Shown here piece after piece: positions 47,565 to 56,025 of a stretch of 64,000 nt of DNA (position 1 is the first letter of the stretch; each line of letters opens with the position of its first letter). The stretch is from positions 2,051,782-2,115,781 of the forward strand of contig NZ_BMES01000001.1 of the NCBI RefSeq assembly GCF_014636935.1, written 5' to 3'. The position numbers were made by a program, and so were the translations under genes. This DNA is from Alsobacter metallidurans (lineage in GTDB: Bacteria > Pseudomonadota > Alphaproteobacteria > Rhizobiales > Beijerinckiaceae). Below the pieces are notes generated by a model. It did not search any database and was not told the DNA's origin. It saw only the letters and a list, made by a program, of their open reading frames with translations.

Positions 47565-48143
47565 TCAAAACCGACGCAGCGCGAGCCCCATCGCGATCCA
47601 GCTCGTTCCGGCGAAGATGAGGTCGATGCCTAGGAAGATGCCCAGCACGAACAGGCTGGATGCCGGCCACTGCATCAGGATCATCGCGCCCAGGAGCAGC
47701 GTGACAAGGCCCGAAAGCGCCACCCAGACCCAAGGCGAGCCCTCGCGCATCTGGAACGCGAGCACGATGCGCACCGCCCCGGAGGCCACGAGGCCCGCGC
47801 CGAGCATCAGCGTCAGCACGGTGGCGGCCAGCAGCGGGTTCATGATCGCGAAAACGCCCGCGAGCGCGTACAGCGCGCCGAGCAGCACCCAGAGCGCGAA
47901 GCGGCCCCAGCTCTTGGACGCAAACCCGTGCGCCATCTCGATCGCGCCGCTGAGCACCATCATGAAGCCCACGATGGTGACGCTCACCGCGGTGGCGAGC
48001 ACGACGCTGCCGAGCGCGACCAGGCCGCAGAGGCTGAGCAGCACCCCCATGGCGACGATCCAGCCCCAGCGTCCGCGAAGCGCTCTGAGACCGCCCCCGA
48101 GGCTGGAGCCTGCGGGCGGCGGGTGGTCGGTTGCTGTGGTCAT
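47565..48143 (-). CDS. HdeD/DUF308-family membrane protein
   Basis: A 192-residue protein with six predicted transmembrane helices in three repeated pairs, typical of HdeD (acid-resistance-associated) and DUF308 proteins. Examples are WIVAMGVLLSLCGLVALGSV and LWVLLGALYALAGVFAI. No catalytic motif. It is 213 bases upstream of ppdK on the same strand and divergent from the GreA-like gene. A stress role is family-based inference. Confidence 0.87.
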   Translation of the reverse strand: MTTATDHPPPAGSSLGGGLRALRGRWGWIVAMGVLLSLCGLVALGSVVLATAVSVTIVGFMMVLSGAIEMAHGFASKSWGRFALWVLLGALYALAGVFAIMNPLLAATVLTLMLGAGLVASGAVRIVLAFQMREGSPWVWVALSGLVTLLLGAMILMQWPASSLFVLGIFLGIDLIFAGTSWIAMGLALRRF

Positions 48144-48293
48144 GGCTCACTCCCGGGTTGGTGGGTGCAGCGCGATGATACAACCTAAAGCGGTGGAACG
48201 CAGTGCGCCTAAGGTCCATTGTCTTGGGCGGCCGGCGGCGGCGCATTTGCGCCGGAACCGTTCCGGCCCGCACGTAGAAAGGGACGCAAGCTC

Positions 48294-48761
48294 ATGAGCC
48301 GCGCCTTCGTGAAGGAGCAGGACGGGGGCGAAGCCTTCGAGGACCTGCCGGACCGGCCCGTCAGCCCGCACCCTAACCTCGTCACGCCCGAGGGGCTGCG
48401 CGCCATCGAGGAAACGGTGGAGCGCCTGCGCCGCGAGCACGGCGACGCGCAAGCGGCCGGAGACCGGCCCACGGTGGCCCGCACGGCGCGCGACCTGCGC
48501 TACTGGCAGCATCGGCTTTCCAACGCCGAGGTCGTCCAGCCCTCCGCCGACGCGCAAACCGTCCATTTCGGCGCCACGGTCACAATCGAGCGCGACGACG
48601 GACGCAAGCAGACCTGGCGCATCGTCGGCGAGGACGAGGCGGACCCCGCCCATGGCACGCTTCCGCACGTAGCCCCGCTCGCCCAGGCGCTCCTGGGCAA
48701 GAGCGTCGGCGACACGGTGGAAGCCGGGCACGGCGAGGCCGAGATCATCGCGATCGGGTGA
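48294..48761 (+). CDS. GreA/GreB-family transcription elongation factor-like protein
   Basis: A 155-residue protein. Residues about 30-80 form a short helical hairpin (TPEGLRAIEETVERLRREHG, then RDLRYWQHRLSNAEVV) and 85-155 the FKBP-like GreA C-terminal domain (VHFGATVTIERDDGRKQTWR, then SPLAQALLGKSVGDTVE-like). Gre factors restart backtracked RNA polymerase by stimulating transcript cleavage. The acidic hairpin tip DxxxE is not obvious, so it may bind polymerase without cleavage, as some paralogues do. AAAGGGACG precedes ATG 48294. Confidence 0.84.
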   Translation: MSRAFVKEQDGGEAFEDLPDRPVSPHPNLVTPEGLRAIEETVERLRREHGDAQAAGDRPTVARTARDLRYWQHRLSNAEVVQPSADAQTVHFGATVTIERDDGRKQTWRIVGEDEADPAHGTLPHVAPLAQALLGKSVGDTVEAGHGEAEIIAIG

Positions 48762-48797
48762 GGGGCGAATCCTCCCGTGATGCTTGCGTCGCCTCGA

Positions 48798-48904
48798 CGT
48801 CATTGCGAGGAGCGCAGCGACGAAGCAATCCACGCGCCGGGCGAAAGGCTGCGCCTTTTGGCCCGGCGTCAGCTGGATTGCTTCGCTTCGCTCGCAATGA
48901 CGGG
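48798..48904. repeat. Family C palindromic repeat, inverted pair
   Basis: CGTCATTGCGAGGAGCGCAG... AAGCAATCCA and, inverted, CTGGATTGCTTCGCTTCGCT... CAATGACGGG. About 40 bases apart, no gene inside. Lies between the GreA-like gene and the phosphopantetheinyl transferase gene. Confidence 0.84.
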
Positions 48905-48952
48905 AGGGGACGATTAGGCTGGCGCCTGAACGCACCGGACAACGCCGCAGCC

Positions 48953-49648
48953 ATGCGAAATCTTCCGCCAGACTTTCCCAGCGTTGTTCCGCAGGCGGGA
49001 GACGCGCTCGTCCTGGTGGCGCGCATCGACGAGTGGCGGGACGGAGAGGAGCGGCTGAGCGCCGTCGAGCGCGAACGGCTGCGCCATCTAACGCATCCGC
49101 GCACGGCCGAGACCTTCGTGGCCGGCCGTTCGCTGTTGCGCGCCGCGCTCGCGGCCGTGCTGGGCGAGGCGCCGGAAACGATCGGCCTCACGCTTGGACG
49201 GCATGACAAGCCTGCGCTGGAAGCCCCCGGCGACCTCGCCTTCAACCTGACCCACTCTGACGAGCACGTCGCCCTGGCGCTGACCCGGGGCGCCGAGATC
49301 GGCCTCGACATCGAGCCGACTGCGCCGCCGGAGCGCGAGGCGGTGGCCGAGGTTGTGATGACGCCCGAAGAGCTGGCGGCCTTCCGGGCGGTTCCCGGGC
49401 CGGAGCGTGACAAAGCCTTCCTGAGCCTCTGGACCCGAAAGGAGGCCATCCTGAAAGCCGCCGGATCGGGCTTTTCGGTGGAGCCGCGCGCCCTTGCGGT
49501 CGGCTTCGGGGCGGAGGCCGGCCGCGCAACCCTGCCGGGCTACGGGGGCTGGTTCGCCGTGCGGGCCGTCGAGCGCCCGGGTTGGCCGCCCATGGCGGTC
49601 GCGTTCTGGAACAGCGAGGTGGGAAACACCACGCTGCTGGAGGTCTGA
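48953..49648 (+). CDS. 4'-phosphopantetheinyl transferase (Sfp type)
   Basis: A 231-residue Sfp-type enzyme that loads phosphopantetheine from CoA onto carrier proteins. Motifs: FNLTHSDEHVALAL, GLDIEPTAPPERE (metal Asp/Glu), FLSLWTRKEAILKAAGSGF (metal Glu and Lys). ATG 48953 is chosen because upstream codons in this frame run through a family C repeat. No NRPS or PKS gene is in the window, so its carrier-protein target is unknown. Confidence 0.9.
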   Translation: MRNLPPDFPSVVPQAGDALVLVARIDEWRDGEERLSAVERERLRHLTHPRTAETFVAGRSLLRAALAAVLGEAPETIGLTLGRHDKPALEAPGDLAFNLTHSDEHVALALTRGAEIGLDIEPTAPPEREAVAEVVMTPEELAAFRAVPGPERDKAFLSLWTRKEAILKAAGSGFSVEPRALAVGFGAEAGRATLPGYGGWFAVRAVERPGWPPMAVAFWNSEVGNTTLLEV

Positions 49649-49662
49649 AGGCCGGTCGCCAC

Positions 49663-51225
49663 TCAGTCCATCACATGCGCTTCGGCCTGGCCCTGCGGCT
49701 TCGCGGTCTTCTTGATCAGCAGCAGCAGCGGGAAGGCTGACAGGCTGATGAACATCATCAGCTTGAAGTCATTCGAATAGGCGATTACGGCCGCCTGCTG
49801 GGTCACGAGCTGGTCCAGCATGGCGCGGCCGCCCTCGGTGGTCCAATCCATCACGGCCTTCACGTCCGGCATCTTCAGCGCGTCGTTGAACGGCGTGATG
49901 TGTTCCACGAGCTGGCTGCGGAACTGCGTCGTCTTGCTGGTGAGCTCGGCGATCACGATCGAAATGCCGATGGAGCTGCCGATGTTCCGGATCAACGTCC
50001 AGAGCGCCGTGCCGTCCGTGCGCAATTCCGCCGGCAAGGTCGCGAACGCGACGGTGTTCAGCGGCACGAACACGAAGCCGAGCCCCAGGCCCTGGATGAT
50101 GTTGACGAAGTTGATGTGCGCCGCCGACGTGTTGGGCGAGAAGCTGATCATCGCATACAGCGCCCAGGTGGAGGCCGAGAGCCCGAAGAACACCAGGATG
50201 CGCGGATCCACGAAGCGCAGCAGCCGCCCCACCACCATCATGGCCACAAGGGTGCCGATGCCGCGCGTGCCGAGCAGCAGCCCGGATGTCAGCACCGGGT
50301 AGCCGAGGACGTTCTGGATGTAGGGCGTCACCAGCGCCATGGTGGCGAGCAGGATGATGCCGACGATGAACATGAACACGACGCCAACCGCGAAGTTGCG
50401 ATCCTTGAAGATGTGCAGCGGGATAAAGGACCGCTCGGACGTGCAGGCGTGCGACAGGAAGAAGTAGAACCCGGCCAGCGCGATCACGAGTTCGGCGACG
50501 ATCTCGCTCGAATCGAACCAGCCAACTTGCTCGCCGCGGTCCAGCATGAGCTGCAGCGACCCGATTCCGACCGACAGCGCGATAAAGCCCAGCCAGTCGA
50601 AGGACAGCCCCTTCTTGGACGGCGTCTCGTCCATGATGGCGGACAGGCCGAGCACCGTGACGACGCCGAAGGGCAGGTTGACGAAAAACACCCAGCGCCA
50701 GCTATAGGTCTCGGTGAGCCAGCCGCCGAGCGTCGGGCCCATGATGGGGCCCAGCATCACCCCCATGCCCCAGATCGCCATGGCGGAGCCACGCTGCTCG
50801 ACCGGGTAGGCGTCCAGCATCACGGACTGCGAGAGCGGCACCAGCGCGGCGCCGAACACGCCCTGCAGTAGCCGGAACAGCACCATCTGCTCGATGGTCT
50901 GCGCCGCGCCGCACAGCATGGAGGCCAGCGTGAAACCGGCCGTGCAGACGATGAAGAGCCGCTTGCGGCCGAAGCGCGCCGACATCCAGCCCAGCGGCGA
51001 CGTCATGATGGCGGCCGCCACGATATAGGAGGTGAGGACCCAGTTGACCTGGTCCTGCGTGGTGCCGAGCCCGCCCTGCATGTAGGGGAGGGCGACGTTG
51101 GCGATGGTGGTGTCCAGCGCCTGCATGATGGTGGCCATCATCACGCAGACGGTGAGCAGCACCCGCTTGGCGCCGGCGCTGCGTTGCGCCGGCGCGGCCG
51201 GCATCGACAGAGCCGCGGCCGACAT
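49663..51225 (-). CDS. emrB: EmrB-like DHA2 multidrug exporter
   Basis: A 520-residue 14-helix MFS exporter. QALDTTIANVALPYMQGGL is the DHA2 helix-1 motif, GWMSARFGRKRLF the loop 2-3 motif, GVMLGPIMGPTLGGWLTETY the antiporter motif C. Its start overlaps the emrA stop (TGATG), so they are coupled. With EmrA and an outer-membrane channel it exports hydrophobic drugs across both membranes. Confidence 0.93.
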   Translation of the reverse strand: MSAAALSMPAAPAQRSAGAKRVLLTVCVMMATIMQALDTTIANVALPYMQGGLGTTQDQVNWVLTSYIVAAAIMTSPLGWMSARFGRKRLFIVCTAGFTLASMLCGAAQTIEQMVLFRLLQGVFGAALVPLSQSVMLDAYPVEQRGSAMAIWGMGVMLGPIMGPTLGGWLTETYSWRWVFFVNLPFGVVTVLGLSAIMDETPSKKGLSFDWLGFIALSVGIGSLQLMLDRGEQVGWFDSSEIVAELVIALAGFYFFLSHACTSERSFIPLHIFKDRNFAVGVVFMFIVGIILLATMALVTPYIQNVLGYPVLTSGLLLGTRGIGTLVAMMVVGRLLRFVDPRILVFFGLSASTWALYAMISFSPNTSAAHINFVNIIQGLGLGFVFVPLNTVAFATLPAELRTDGTALWTLIRNIGSSIGISIVIAELTSKTTQFRSQLVEHITPFNDALKMPDVKAVMDWTTEGGRAMLDQLVTQQAAVIAYSNDFKLMMFISLSAFPLLLLIKKTAKPQGQAEAHVMD

Positions 51226-52412
51226 CAGTTGGCGCTCGCGCTCTTCGGGCTCGCGACCGCGCCCGAGAGGCCCAGCAGGCCCGCCAGGCTACGCTGGCGC
51301 TTCGTATCGATCGACACGTTGGTGCTCATGCCGGCGCGCAGGGCCGCGACGTCCTGCCCGGCGTCGAACTCGATGCGGACGGGAACGCGCTGCACCACTT
51401 TCACCCAGTTGCCGCTGGCGTTCTGCGGCGGCAGGATCGCGAACTGCGCGCCAGTGCCGGGGCTGATGGAGCCCACATGGCCGCGCCACACGCGATCCGG
51501 ATAGGCGTCGACGGTGATCTCGGCCGCCTGGCCGGCCTGCACGTAAGTGAGGTCGGTCTCCTTGGGGTTCGCGTCCACCCAGGGCTTGTCGTCCGCCACG
51601 ATGCTGAACACGGGCGCACCCGAATCCAGGTAGCGGCCCATCTGGATGCTCGACACCTGCGTGGCGACGCCCGCGATGGGCGCGCGCAGCACCGTGAGCG
51701 AGAGGTTTCGCTGCGCCCGGTCGAGCGCGGCCTTGGCCTCCATCCAGGGCGCGAAGCCCTCGATCGGCAGGTTAGGATCGCCGTTCAGCTGCGACAGCGC
51801 GGTGGCCTGCTGCTGTTGCAGCATCTCGACCTGCGAACGCGCCGCCGCGACCGTGATTTCGGAATTCTCGAGCTCGGCCCGGGAGCCGGCGCGGCTGGCC
51901 AGCAGGTCCTGCTTGCGGCCGTAATCGGCCTGGCGCAGCTGGAGGGTCTGGCGGGCGAGCTGCAGCTGCGATTCGAGGCTCTTGGCCGAGGCTTTGAGCG
52001 TGTCGAAGTCTGTCGACACCTTGCCGAGATGCGCCTGCGCCTCCTGCACGGCGATGCGGTAGGAGGTCTGGTCGATCTCGAACAACTCGTCGCCGGGCGA
52101 AAGCCGCTGGCCTTCCTCGACGAGGATCCTGGCGACCTTGCCGGAAACCTCCGGCGTCACCAGCACCTTCTGTGCGCCCACATAGGCGTTGTCGGTGGTG
52201 ATGAAGCGTCCGCCATGCAGGTAGGCGTAGCCGCCGCCCACGGCCGCGATGGCCGGGATGATGAAGAACAGCGCAAAACGAAGGCCGCGGCGCTTGCGCG
52301 GCGGGGGCGCGGCTTGAGCTTGCGGCGCAGCCGCCGAGGCGTCGGACAGCTCGGCGCCCTGGGCGACGTCCTGGGTGGCTGTGGCTGAGGGGGAGGGGGC
52401 TTGCTGGGTCAT
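51225..52412 (-). CDS. emrA: EmrA-like membrane fusion protein
   Basis: A 395-residue HlyD/EmrA-type periplasmic adaptor. Cytoplasmic Pro/Ala-rich N-terminus (1-45), one transmembrane helix (about 46-66, LRFALFFIIPAIAAVGGGYAY), then the biotinyl-lipoyl-like part FITTDNAYVGAQKVLVTPEV, a long alpha-hairpin coiled coil (about 110-220) and the second lipoyl half TVLRAPIAGVATQVSSIQMG. The start overlaps the marR stop by 4 bases. The family D-N-A-Y-V motif is intact. Confidence 0.93.
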   Translation of the reverse strand: MTQQAPSPSATATQDVAQGAELSDASAAAPQAQAAPPPRKRRGLRFALFFIIPAIAAVGGGYAYLHGGRFITTDNAYVGAQKVLVTPEVSGKVARILVEEGQRLSPGDELFEIDQTSYRIAVQEAQAHLGKVSTDFDTLKASAKSLESQLQLARQTLQLRQADYGRKQDLLASRAGSRAELENSEITVAAARSQVEMLQQQQATALSQLNGDPNLPIEGFAPWMEAKAALDRAQRNLSLTVLRAPIAGVATQVSSIQMGRYLDSGAPVFSIVADDKPWVDANPKETDLTYVQAGQAAEITVDAYPDRVWRGHVGSISPGTGAQFAILPPQNASGNWVKVVQRVPVRIEFDAGQDVAALRAGMSTNVSIDTKRQRSLAGLLGLSGAVASPKSASAN

Positions 52413-52900
52413 GATCCGGTTTTCAGGTCCGCGAGGTTCGTCTGATCCGGAGCGCCGTTCTGGAGGCGCTCCTTGAGGTTGTCCTTCACGCGGCCGAGAT
52501 GGCCGACGAGCGCCGCAATAGTGGCGTCGTCGAGCCCCTCGAGGGCCACGTTCATGATCTCGGCCCCGACATGGCCGAGGGAATCGAGCACCGGGTAGGC
52601 CTTCTCGGTGAGAAACAGGCGTTTCACACGCCGGTCGGTCTCGTCCGGGCGGCGCTCCACGAGCCCGTCGTCGCAGAGGCGGTCGACCAAGCGGGTGAGC
52701 GTGATGGGCTGAACGTCCAGGATGCAGGCCAGTTCGTTCTGGCTGAGCCCCTGGCGCCGCTGAAGGCGGTTCAACACGGCCCACTGCGCACGGGTGGCCC
52801 CGAACTCGCGCGCCCGCTGGTCCGTGTAGGTGCGCAGCAGCCGTGCGGCGTCCGAGATCAGGAAGCCCAGTTCACGGCGGGGAGAGGGTGTGTTCGGCAT
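52409..52900 (-). CDS. MarR-family regulator of the emrAB operon
   Basis: A 163-residue winged-helix repressor, first gene of marR-emrA-emrB with ATGA-type overlap. HTH about 48-85 (LSQNELACILDVQPITLTRL), wing with DETDRRVKRLFLTEKA. EmrR/MprA-type proteins repress emrAB and release DNA on binding uncouplers or drugs. The promoter region (52924-52939) holds a TATGAT -10 overlapped by a TAAG-TGAG-CTTA dyad, a plausible autoregulatory site. Confidence 0.9.
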   Translation of the reverse strand: MPNTPSPRRELGFLISDAARLLRTYTDQRAREFGATRAQWAVLNRLQRRQGLSQNELACILDVQPITLTRLVDRLCDDGLVERRPDETDRRVKRLFLTEKAYPVLDSLGHVGAEIMNVALEGLDDATIAALVGHLGRVKDNLKERLQNGAPDQTNLADLKTGS

Positions 52901-53236
52901 CGGCGCTCATGCGCTCCAGGCTCATCATAAGTGAGCTTAAAATAAGGAGGCATGGCTGAGAGTCCAGAGGGGGCTGAAGGTTTTCTGCACGTCCTGCGTG
53001 CGTCGTTGTCGCAGGTTGTTCGCGGCTGAATTCTGAGCACGACAACCTCAAGTTGAGCGGGGTAGAATCTGTTCGGAAAAAGACTGTGAAGAGCACGCGA
53101 GAGCCTTGCGCTGTCCTGATTTGGATGTTTTGCGCGGGCGTCCCGGTGCTATGCTGAAGAAAGAGAATCAGGCGGCCGAAACTTTGTCGCCCTGTGTGTT
53201 CGGCTCCTTATCAACCGCTCGGATTGGTGTTTCCCG
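52901..53236. other. Divergent intergenic region between marR-emrAB and the cold-shock gene
   Basis: Holds the marR promoter candidate and a long leader of the double cold-shock gene. Long leaders are common for cold-shock genes, but I cannot place a thermosensor fold. No further gene is supported. Confidence 0.45.
52924..52939 (-). promoter_or_regulatory. Candidate promoter and operator of marR-emrAB
   Basis: Minus-strand -10 TATGAT (plus-strand ATCATA, 52924-52929) overlapped by the dyad TAAG-TGAG-CTTA (52928-52939), about 25-40 bases before the marR ATG. The -35 is weak. Autorepression is inferred from the layout. Confidence 0.4.
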
Positions 53237-53848
53237 ATGTCGGACGAATTTGTACCCAAGTACCAGCTGGACGGGTCCGATCACGTGGACCGCCACGCCC
53301 GTGAGCATGGATCGGAAGACGCGCCCGTCGACCTGATCGAGGTGTCGGGCGTGATCAAATGGTTCGATGTCGCCAAGGGCTACGGCTTCATCGTTCCGGA
53401 CAGCGGCATGCCGGACGTTCTGCTCCATGCGACTTGCCTGCGTCGCGACGGGTTCCAGGTGGCCTACGAGGGGGCGCGCATCGTCTGCGAGGCGCAGCGC
53501 CGCGCCCGGGGTTACCAGGCCTTCCGCATTCTCTCGATGGACACCTCCACGGCGCCGCACCCCTCGCAGCTGCCGCCGGCCCGCACGCATGTGTCGGTGA
53601 CGCCCACCAGCGGGCTCGAACCCGTGATCGTGAAGTGGTTCAACCGGCTGCGCGGCTTCGGCTTCGTCTCGCGCGGCGACGGCACGCCCGACATCTTCGT
53701 CCACATGGAAACCCTGCGCCGCTACGGCATCACCGAGCTGCGCCCCGGCGAAACCGTGATGGTGCGGTTCGGCGACGGGCCGAAAGGCCTCATGGCGGCC
53801 GAAGTGCGGCTGCTGGCCACCAGCGGGCAGGCCCCGTCCTCGCATTAA
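53237..53848 (+). CDS. Double cold-shock domain protein (CspD-like)
   Basis: A 203-residue protein with two cold-shock domains. CSD1 (about 36-100) has [19 protein letters not shown] with the RNP-1 motif KGYGFI and a weaker RNP-2 (DVLLHAT). CSD2 (about 133-198) has [20 protein letters not shown] with RNP-1 RGFGFV and RNP-2 DIFVHM. A Pro-rich linker joins them. They bind single-stranded RNA/DNA and act as chaperones. DUF192 follows 111 bases later, then the candidate sRNA. Confidence 0.93.
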   Translation: MSDEFVPKYQLDGSDHVDRHAREHGSEDAPVDLIEVSGVIKWFDVAKGYGFIVPDSGMPDVLLHATCLRRDGFQVAYEGARIVCEAQRRARGYQAFRILSMDTSTAPHPSQLPPARTHVSVTPTSGLEPVIVKWFNRLRGFGFVSRGDGTPDIFVHMETLRRYGITELRPGETVMVRFGDGPKGLMAAEVRLLATSGQAPSSH

Positions 53849-53959
53849 GAGGATTGGGTTGGCTGAGAGAACTTCTGTGATCGTTCGGGCGAGCTGAGCA
53901 AACCGCTCCATTGACCCGCCGCACCCGCGGAGGCAGCATCCGGCCCTCGCGAGGTGCCC

Positions 53960-54427
53960 ATGTCGTTCAAGTCTCCCGTCGTCGCTTTTTTGCTCTTCCT
54001 GGCCGCGCTGGCGGCGTCGCCAAGGCCAGCCATGGCCGACTCGGCGCTCGAGAAGCTCGTGATCAACACGGCCGGCGGCCCACGCACCTTTGAGGTGGAG
54101 GTGATGCGCACCGACGAGGAGCGCGCCAAGGGGCTGATGTTCCGCCGCTACATGCCCGAGTCCCGCGGCATGCTGTTCGACTTCAAGGAGCAGCAGCCCG
54201 TAATGATGTGGATGAAGGACACCTTCATCCCGCTCGACATGGTGTTCATCCGCCGCGACGGCTCCATCGCGCGCATCGCCGAGAACACCGAGCCGCATTC
54301 GACCCGGACGATCTCCTCGGGCGAACCCGTGTTCGGCGTGCTTGAGATCAATGCGGGCGTCGCCGCCAAGCTCGGTGTGAAGCCCGGCGACAAGGTCCAG
54401 CACGCCTTGTTCGGCGCAAAGCCCTGA
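53960..54427 (+). CDS. DUF192 family exported protein
   Basis: A 155-residue protein: signal peptide about 1-26 (VVAFLLFLAALAASPRPAMA), then the DUF192 domain, a small beta fold with RTDEERAKGLMFRRYMPESR, MMWMKDTFIPLDMVFIRRDG and FGVLEINAGVAAKLGVKPGD. Function of DUF192 is not established. It follows the double cold-shock gene on the same strand. Its 3' end is 10 bases from the end of the convergent candidate sRNA. Confidence 0.9.
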   Translation: MSFKSPVVAFLLFLAALAASPRPAMADSALEKLVINTAGGPRTFEVEVMRTDEERAKGLMFRRYMPESRGMLFDFKEQQPVMMWMKDTFIPLDMVFIRRDGSIARIAENTEPHSTRTISSGEPVFGVLEINAGVAAKLGVKPGDKVQHALFGAKP

Positions 54428-54436
54428 GGGGGCCTG

Positions 54437-54514
54437 AAAATGCAAAGAGCCCCGCGGGAGCTGACACCGCAGGGCTCTTAGGCTGCCATCGGAGGGGGGC
54501 AATTCCGATTTGCG
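54437..54514 (-). ncRNA. Candidate EcfG-dependent small RNA with C-rich loop
   Basis: About 75-78 nt on the minus strand. A promoter match lies directly upstream (54522-54546). The 5' hairpin is AUCGGA-AUUGCCCCCC-UCCGAU (54509-54488); its loop and 3' flank expose CCCCCCUCC, complementary to purine-rich Shine-Dalgarno sequences. The 3' end is a 13-bp terminator stem (54479-54445) followed by UGCAUUUU. No ORF fits. Layout resembles the sigma-T-dependent sRNA GsrN of Caulobacter, which also has a C-rich loop, but homology is not shown. The exact start is estimated (54510-54516). Confidence 0.62.
54445..54479 (-). terminator. Rho-independent terminator of the candidate sRNA
   Basis: On the minus strand AAGAGCCCUGCGG pairs with CCGCGGGGCUCUU (13 bp, one U-G pair, 9-base loop), followed by UGCAUUUU (T-run at 54440-54437). 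On the plus strand no T-run follows, so it belongs to the minus-strand transcript, though the stem may also protect the DUF192 mRNA 3' end. Confidence 0.75.
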
Positions 54515-54521
54515 AGTGCTC

Positions 54522-54546
54522 AACGCGCCGCATTGCAGCTTGTTCC
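54522..54546 (-). promoter_or_regulatory. EcfG-type promoter match for the candidate sRNA
   Basis: Minus strand: GGAAC (54546-54542), 16 bases, CGTT (54525-54522), a full match. Distance from the -10 to the estimated RNA start is about 7-10 bases, and a terminator lies about 75 bases downstream. Confidence 0.65.
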
Positions 54547-54741
54547 CGACCGCCTTTCGATTTCCCTGCACGACAGGCGGAAGCTGCAGAATGGTAGCTA
54601 TGCAATTTTAGCGCGTTATTTTCGCGCAATCTGTTACCCAACCATTAGCGGGACAATCAGGACGCCGGCAGCTTAAGGTTTTCTTAGCTGCGATATCAAG
54701 GCACATTGCTGCACGACATGCTGATACGGCAGGTGGTGCAG

Positions 54742-56019
54742 ATGTATTCGACAGTTTTATCGAACTCGATCCGTAAAACACGCGAGTATATCCGTAATGC
54801 GGACGGCGCAGTCGGGCCGATGTTCGCCGTGACGCTGCTTCCCTTGCTGGTGTCGGTCGGGGCGGTCGTCGATCTGCAGACCGCCGCGATCTCGCGCACG
54901 AAGCTTGGAGCGGTGGCCGACGCGGCCGCGCTCGCGGCGGCCGGGCACTCCACCGGAACCGCCGCGGAGGCGGAGCTCTACGGCCTGAGGTCGTTCAACG
55001 CCGGCGTCGCCGAGCTGAAGCGCGTCACCATCTCGAGCGCCTCCATCAAGGTCACCGACAGCGGACTGAGCCGCTCGGCGGTGGTCACCTATAACGGGCA
55101 GACAGCGACCTCGCTGCCGCAGGTCGTAGGGGTGACCAGCCTGGGCGTCTCCGGCACGGCCAGCGCGACGCTGGGCCGGTCGCCCTACATGGATTTCTAC
55201 CTCCTGCTGGACAACACGCCCTCCATGGGCGTTGGCGCGACTCCCGCGGACGTAACCAAGATGGTCAACAACACCTCCGACAAATGCGCCTTCGCGTGCC
55301 ACGACCTGTCCAACGCCAACAACTACTACAACCTCGCCAAGAAGCTCGGCGTGACGATGCGCATCGACGTGCTGCGCATGGCCACGCAGCAGCTCATGGA
55401 CACCATGGCGTCCACCGCCACTGTGTCGAACCAGTTCCGTGCGGGCGTGTATTCGTTCGGCGCGTCCGCCACCACGGCCGGCCTCACCACGGTGGCGCCG
55501 CTCAGCGGCTCGCTCTCCAGCGTGAAGGCCGCCGCCGGCGCGATCGACCTGATGACGGTGCCGGATTCGTCCTACAACAACGACCAGGACACCGACTTCA
55601 CCAAGGTGCTGACGGCCCTGAACGCCGCCGTGCCGTCGCCGGGCGATGGCCAGTCCGAAACCTCGCGGCAGAAGGTGGTGTTCTTTGTGTCGGACGGCGT
55701 AGCCGACGAAAACAACAAGACCACCTGCTCGCAGCCCCTGTCAGGCTCGCGCTGCCAGCAGCCGATCAACCTGGCCCTGTGCTCGGCGCTCAAGAACCGC
55801 GGCGTCAAGGTGGCGGTGCTCTACACCACCTACCTACCGCTGCCGACCAACAGCTGGTACAACACCTGGATCAAGCCCTTCGTCGGGACGATCAGCAGCA
55901 AGATGGCCAATTGCGCCTCGCCGGGCCTCTACTTCGAGGTCAGCCCCTCGCAGGGCATCTCGGAGGCGATGACGGCGTTGTTCAAGCAGGCGGTCTATTC
56001 GGTGCGGCTCACCAACTAG
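54742..56019 (+). CDS. TadE/TadG-like protein with von Willebrand-type region
   Basis: A 425-residue protein. The N-terminal DGAVGPMFAVTLLPLLVSVGAVVDL is the TadE/TadG pseudopilin-like segment, followed by the typical KLGAVADAAALAAAG. The rest is extracytoplasmic, with YLLLDNTPSMGVGATPADVTK resembling a VWA D-x-S-x-S site (here DNTPS) and VVFFVSDGVADE later. Four Cys pairs occur in the second half. Starts at 54706-54742 are possible; ATG 54742 has AGGTGG upstream. Tad pilus genes are not adjacent, so it is an orphan TadG. Confidence 0.83.
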   Translation: MYSTVLSNSIRKTREYIRNADGAVGPMFAVTLLPLLVSVGAVVDLQTAAISRTKLGAVADAAALAAAGHSTGTAAEAELYGLRSFNAGVAELKRVTISSASIKVTDSGLSRSAVVTYNGQTATSLPQVVGVTSLGVSGTASATLGRSPYMDFYLLLDNTPSMGVGATPADVTKMVNNTSDKCAFACHDLSNANNYYNLAKKLGVTMRIDVLRMATQQLMDTMASTATVSNQFRAGVYSFGASATTAGLTTVAPLSGSLSSVKAAAGAIDLMTVPDSSYNNDQDTDFTKVLTALNAAVPSPGDGQSETSRQKVVFFVSDGVADENNKTTCSQPLSGSRCQQPINLALCSALKNRGVKVAVLYTTYLPLPTNSWYNTWIKPFVGTISSKMANCASPGLYFEVSPSQGISEAMTALFKQAVYSVRLTN

Positions 56020-56025
56020 GCGGCG

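Noticed and set aside
48195-48220. EcfG promoter upstream of the GreA-like gene
   Set aside because: GGAAC is present at 48195 but no GTT occurs at the right distance (CATT at 17 bases).
54445-54479. Terminator of the DUF192 gene
   Set aside because: On the plus strand the stem is followed by TTAGGC without a T-run, while the minus strand has UGCAUUUU, so the element is assigned to the minus-strand sRNA.
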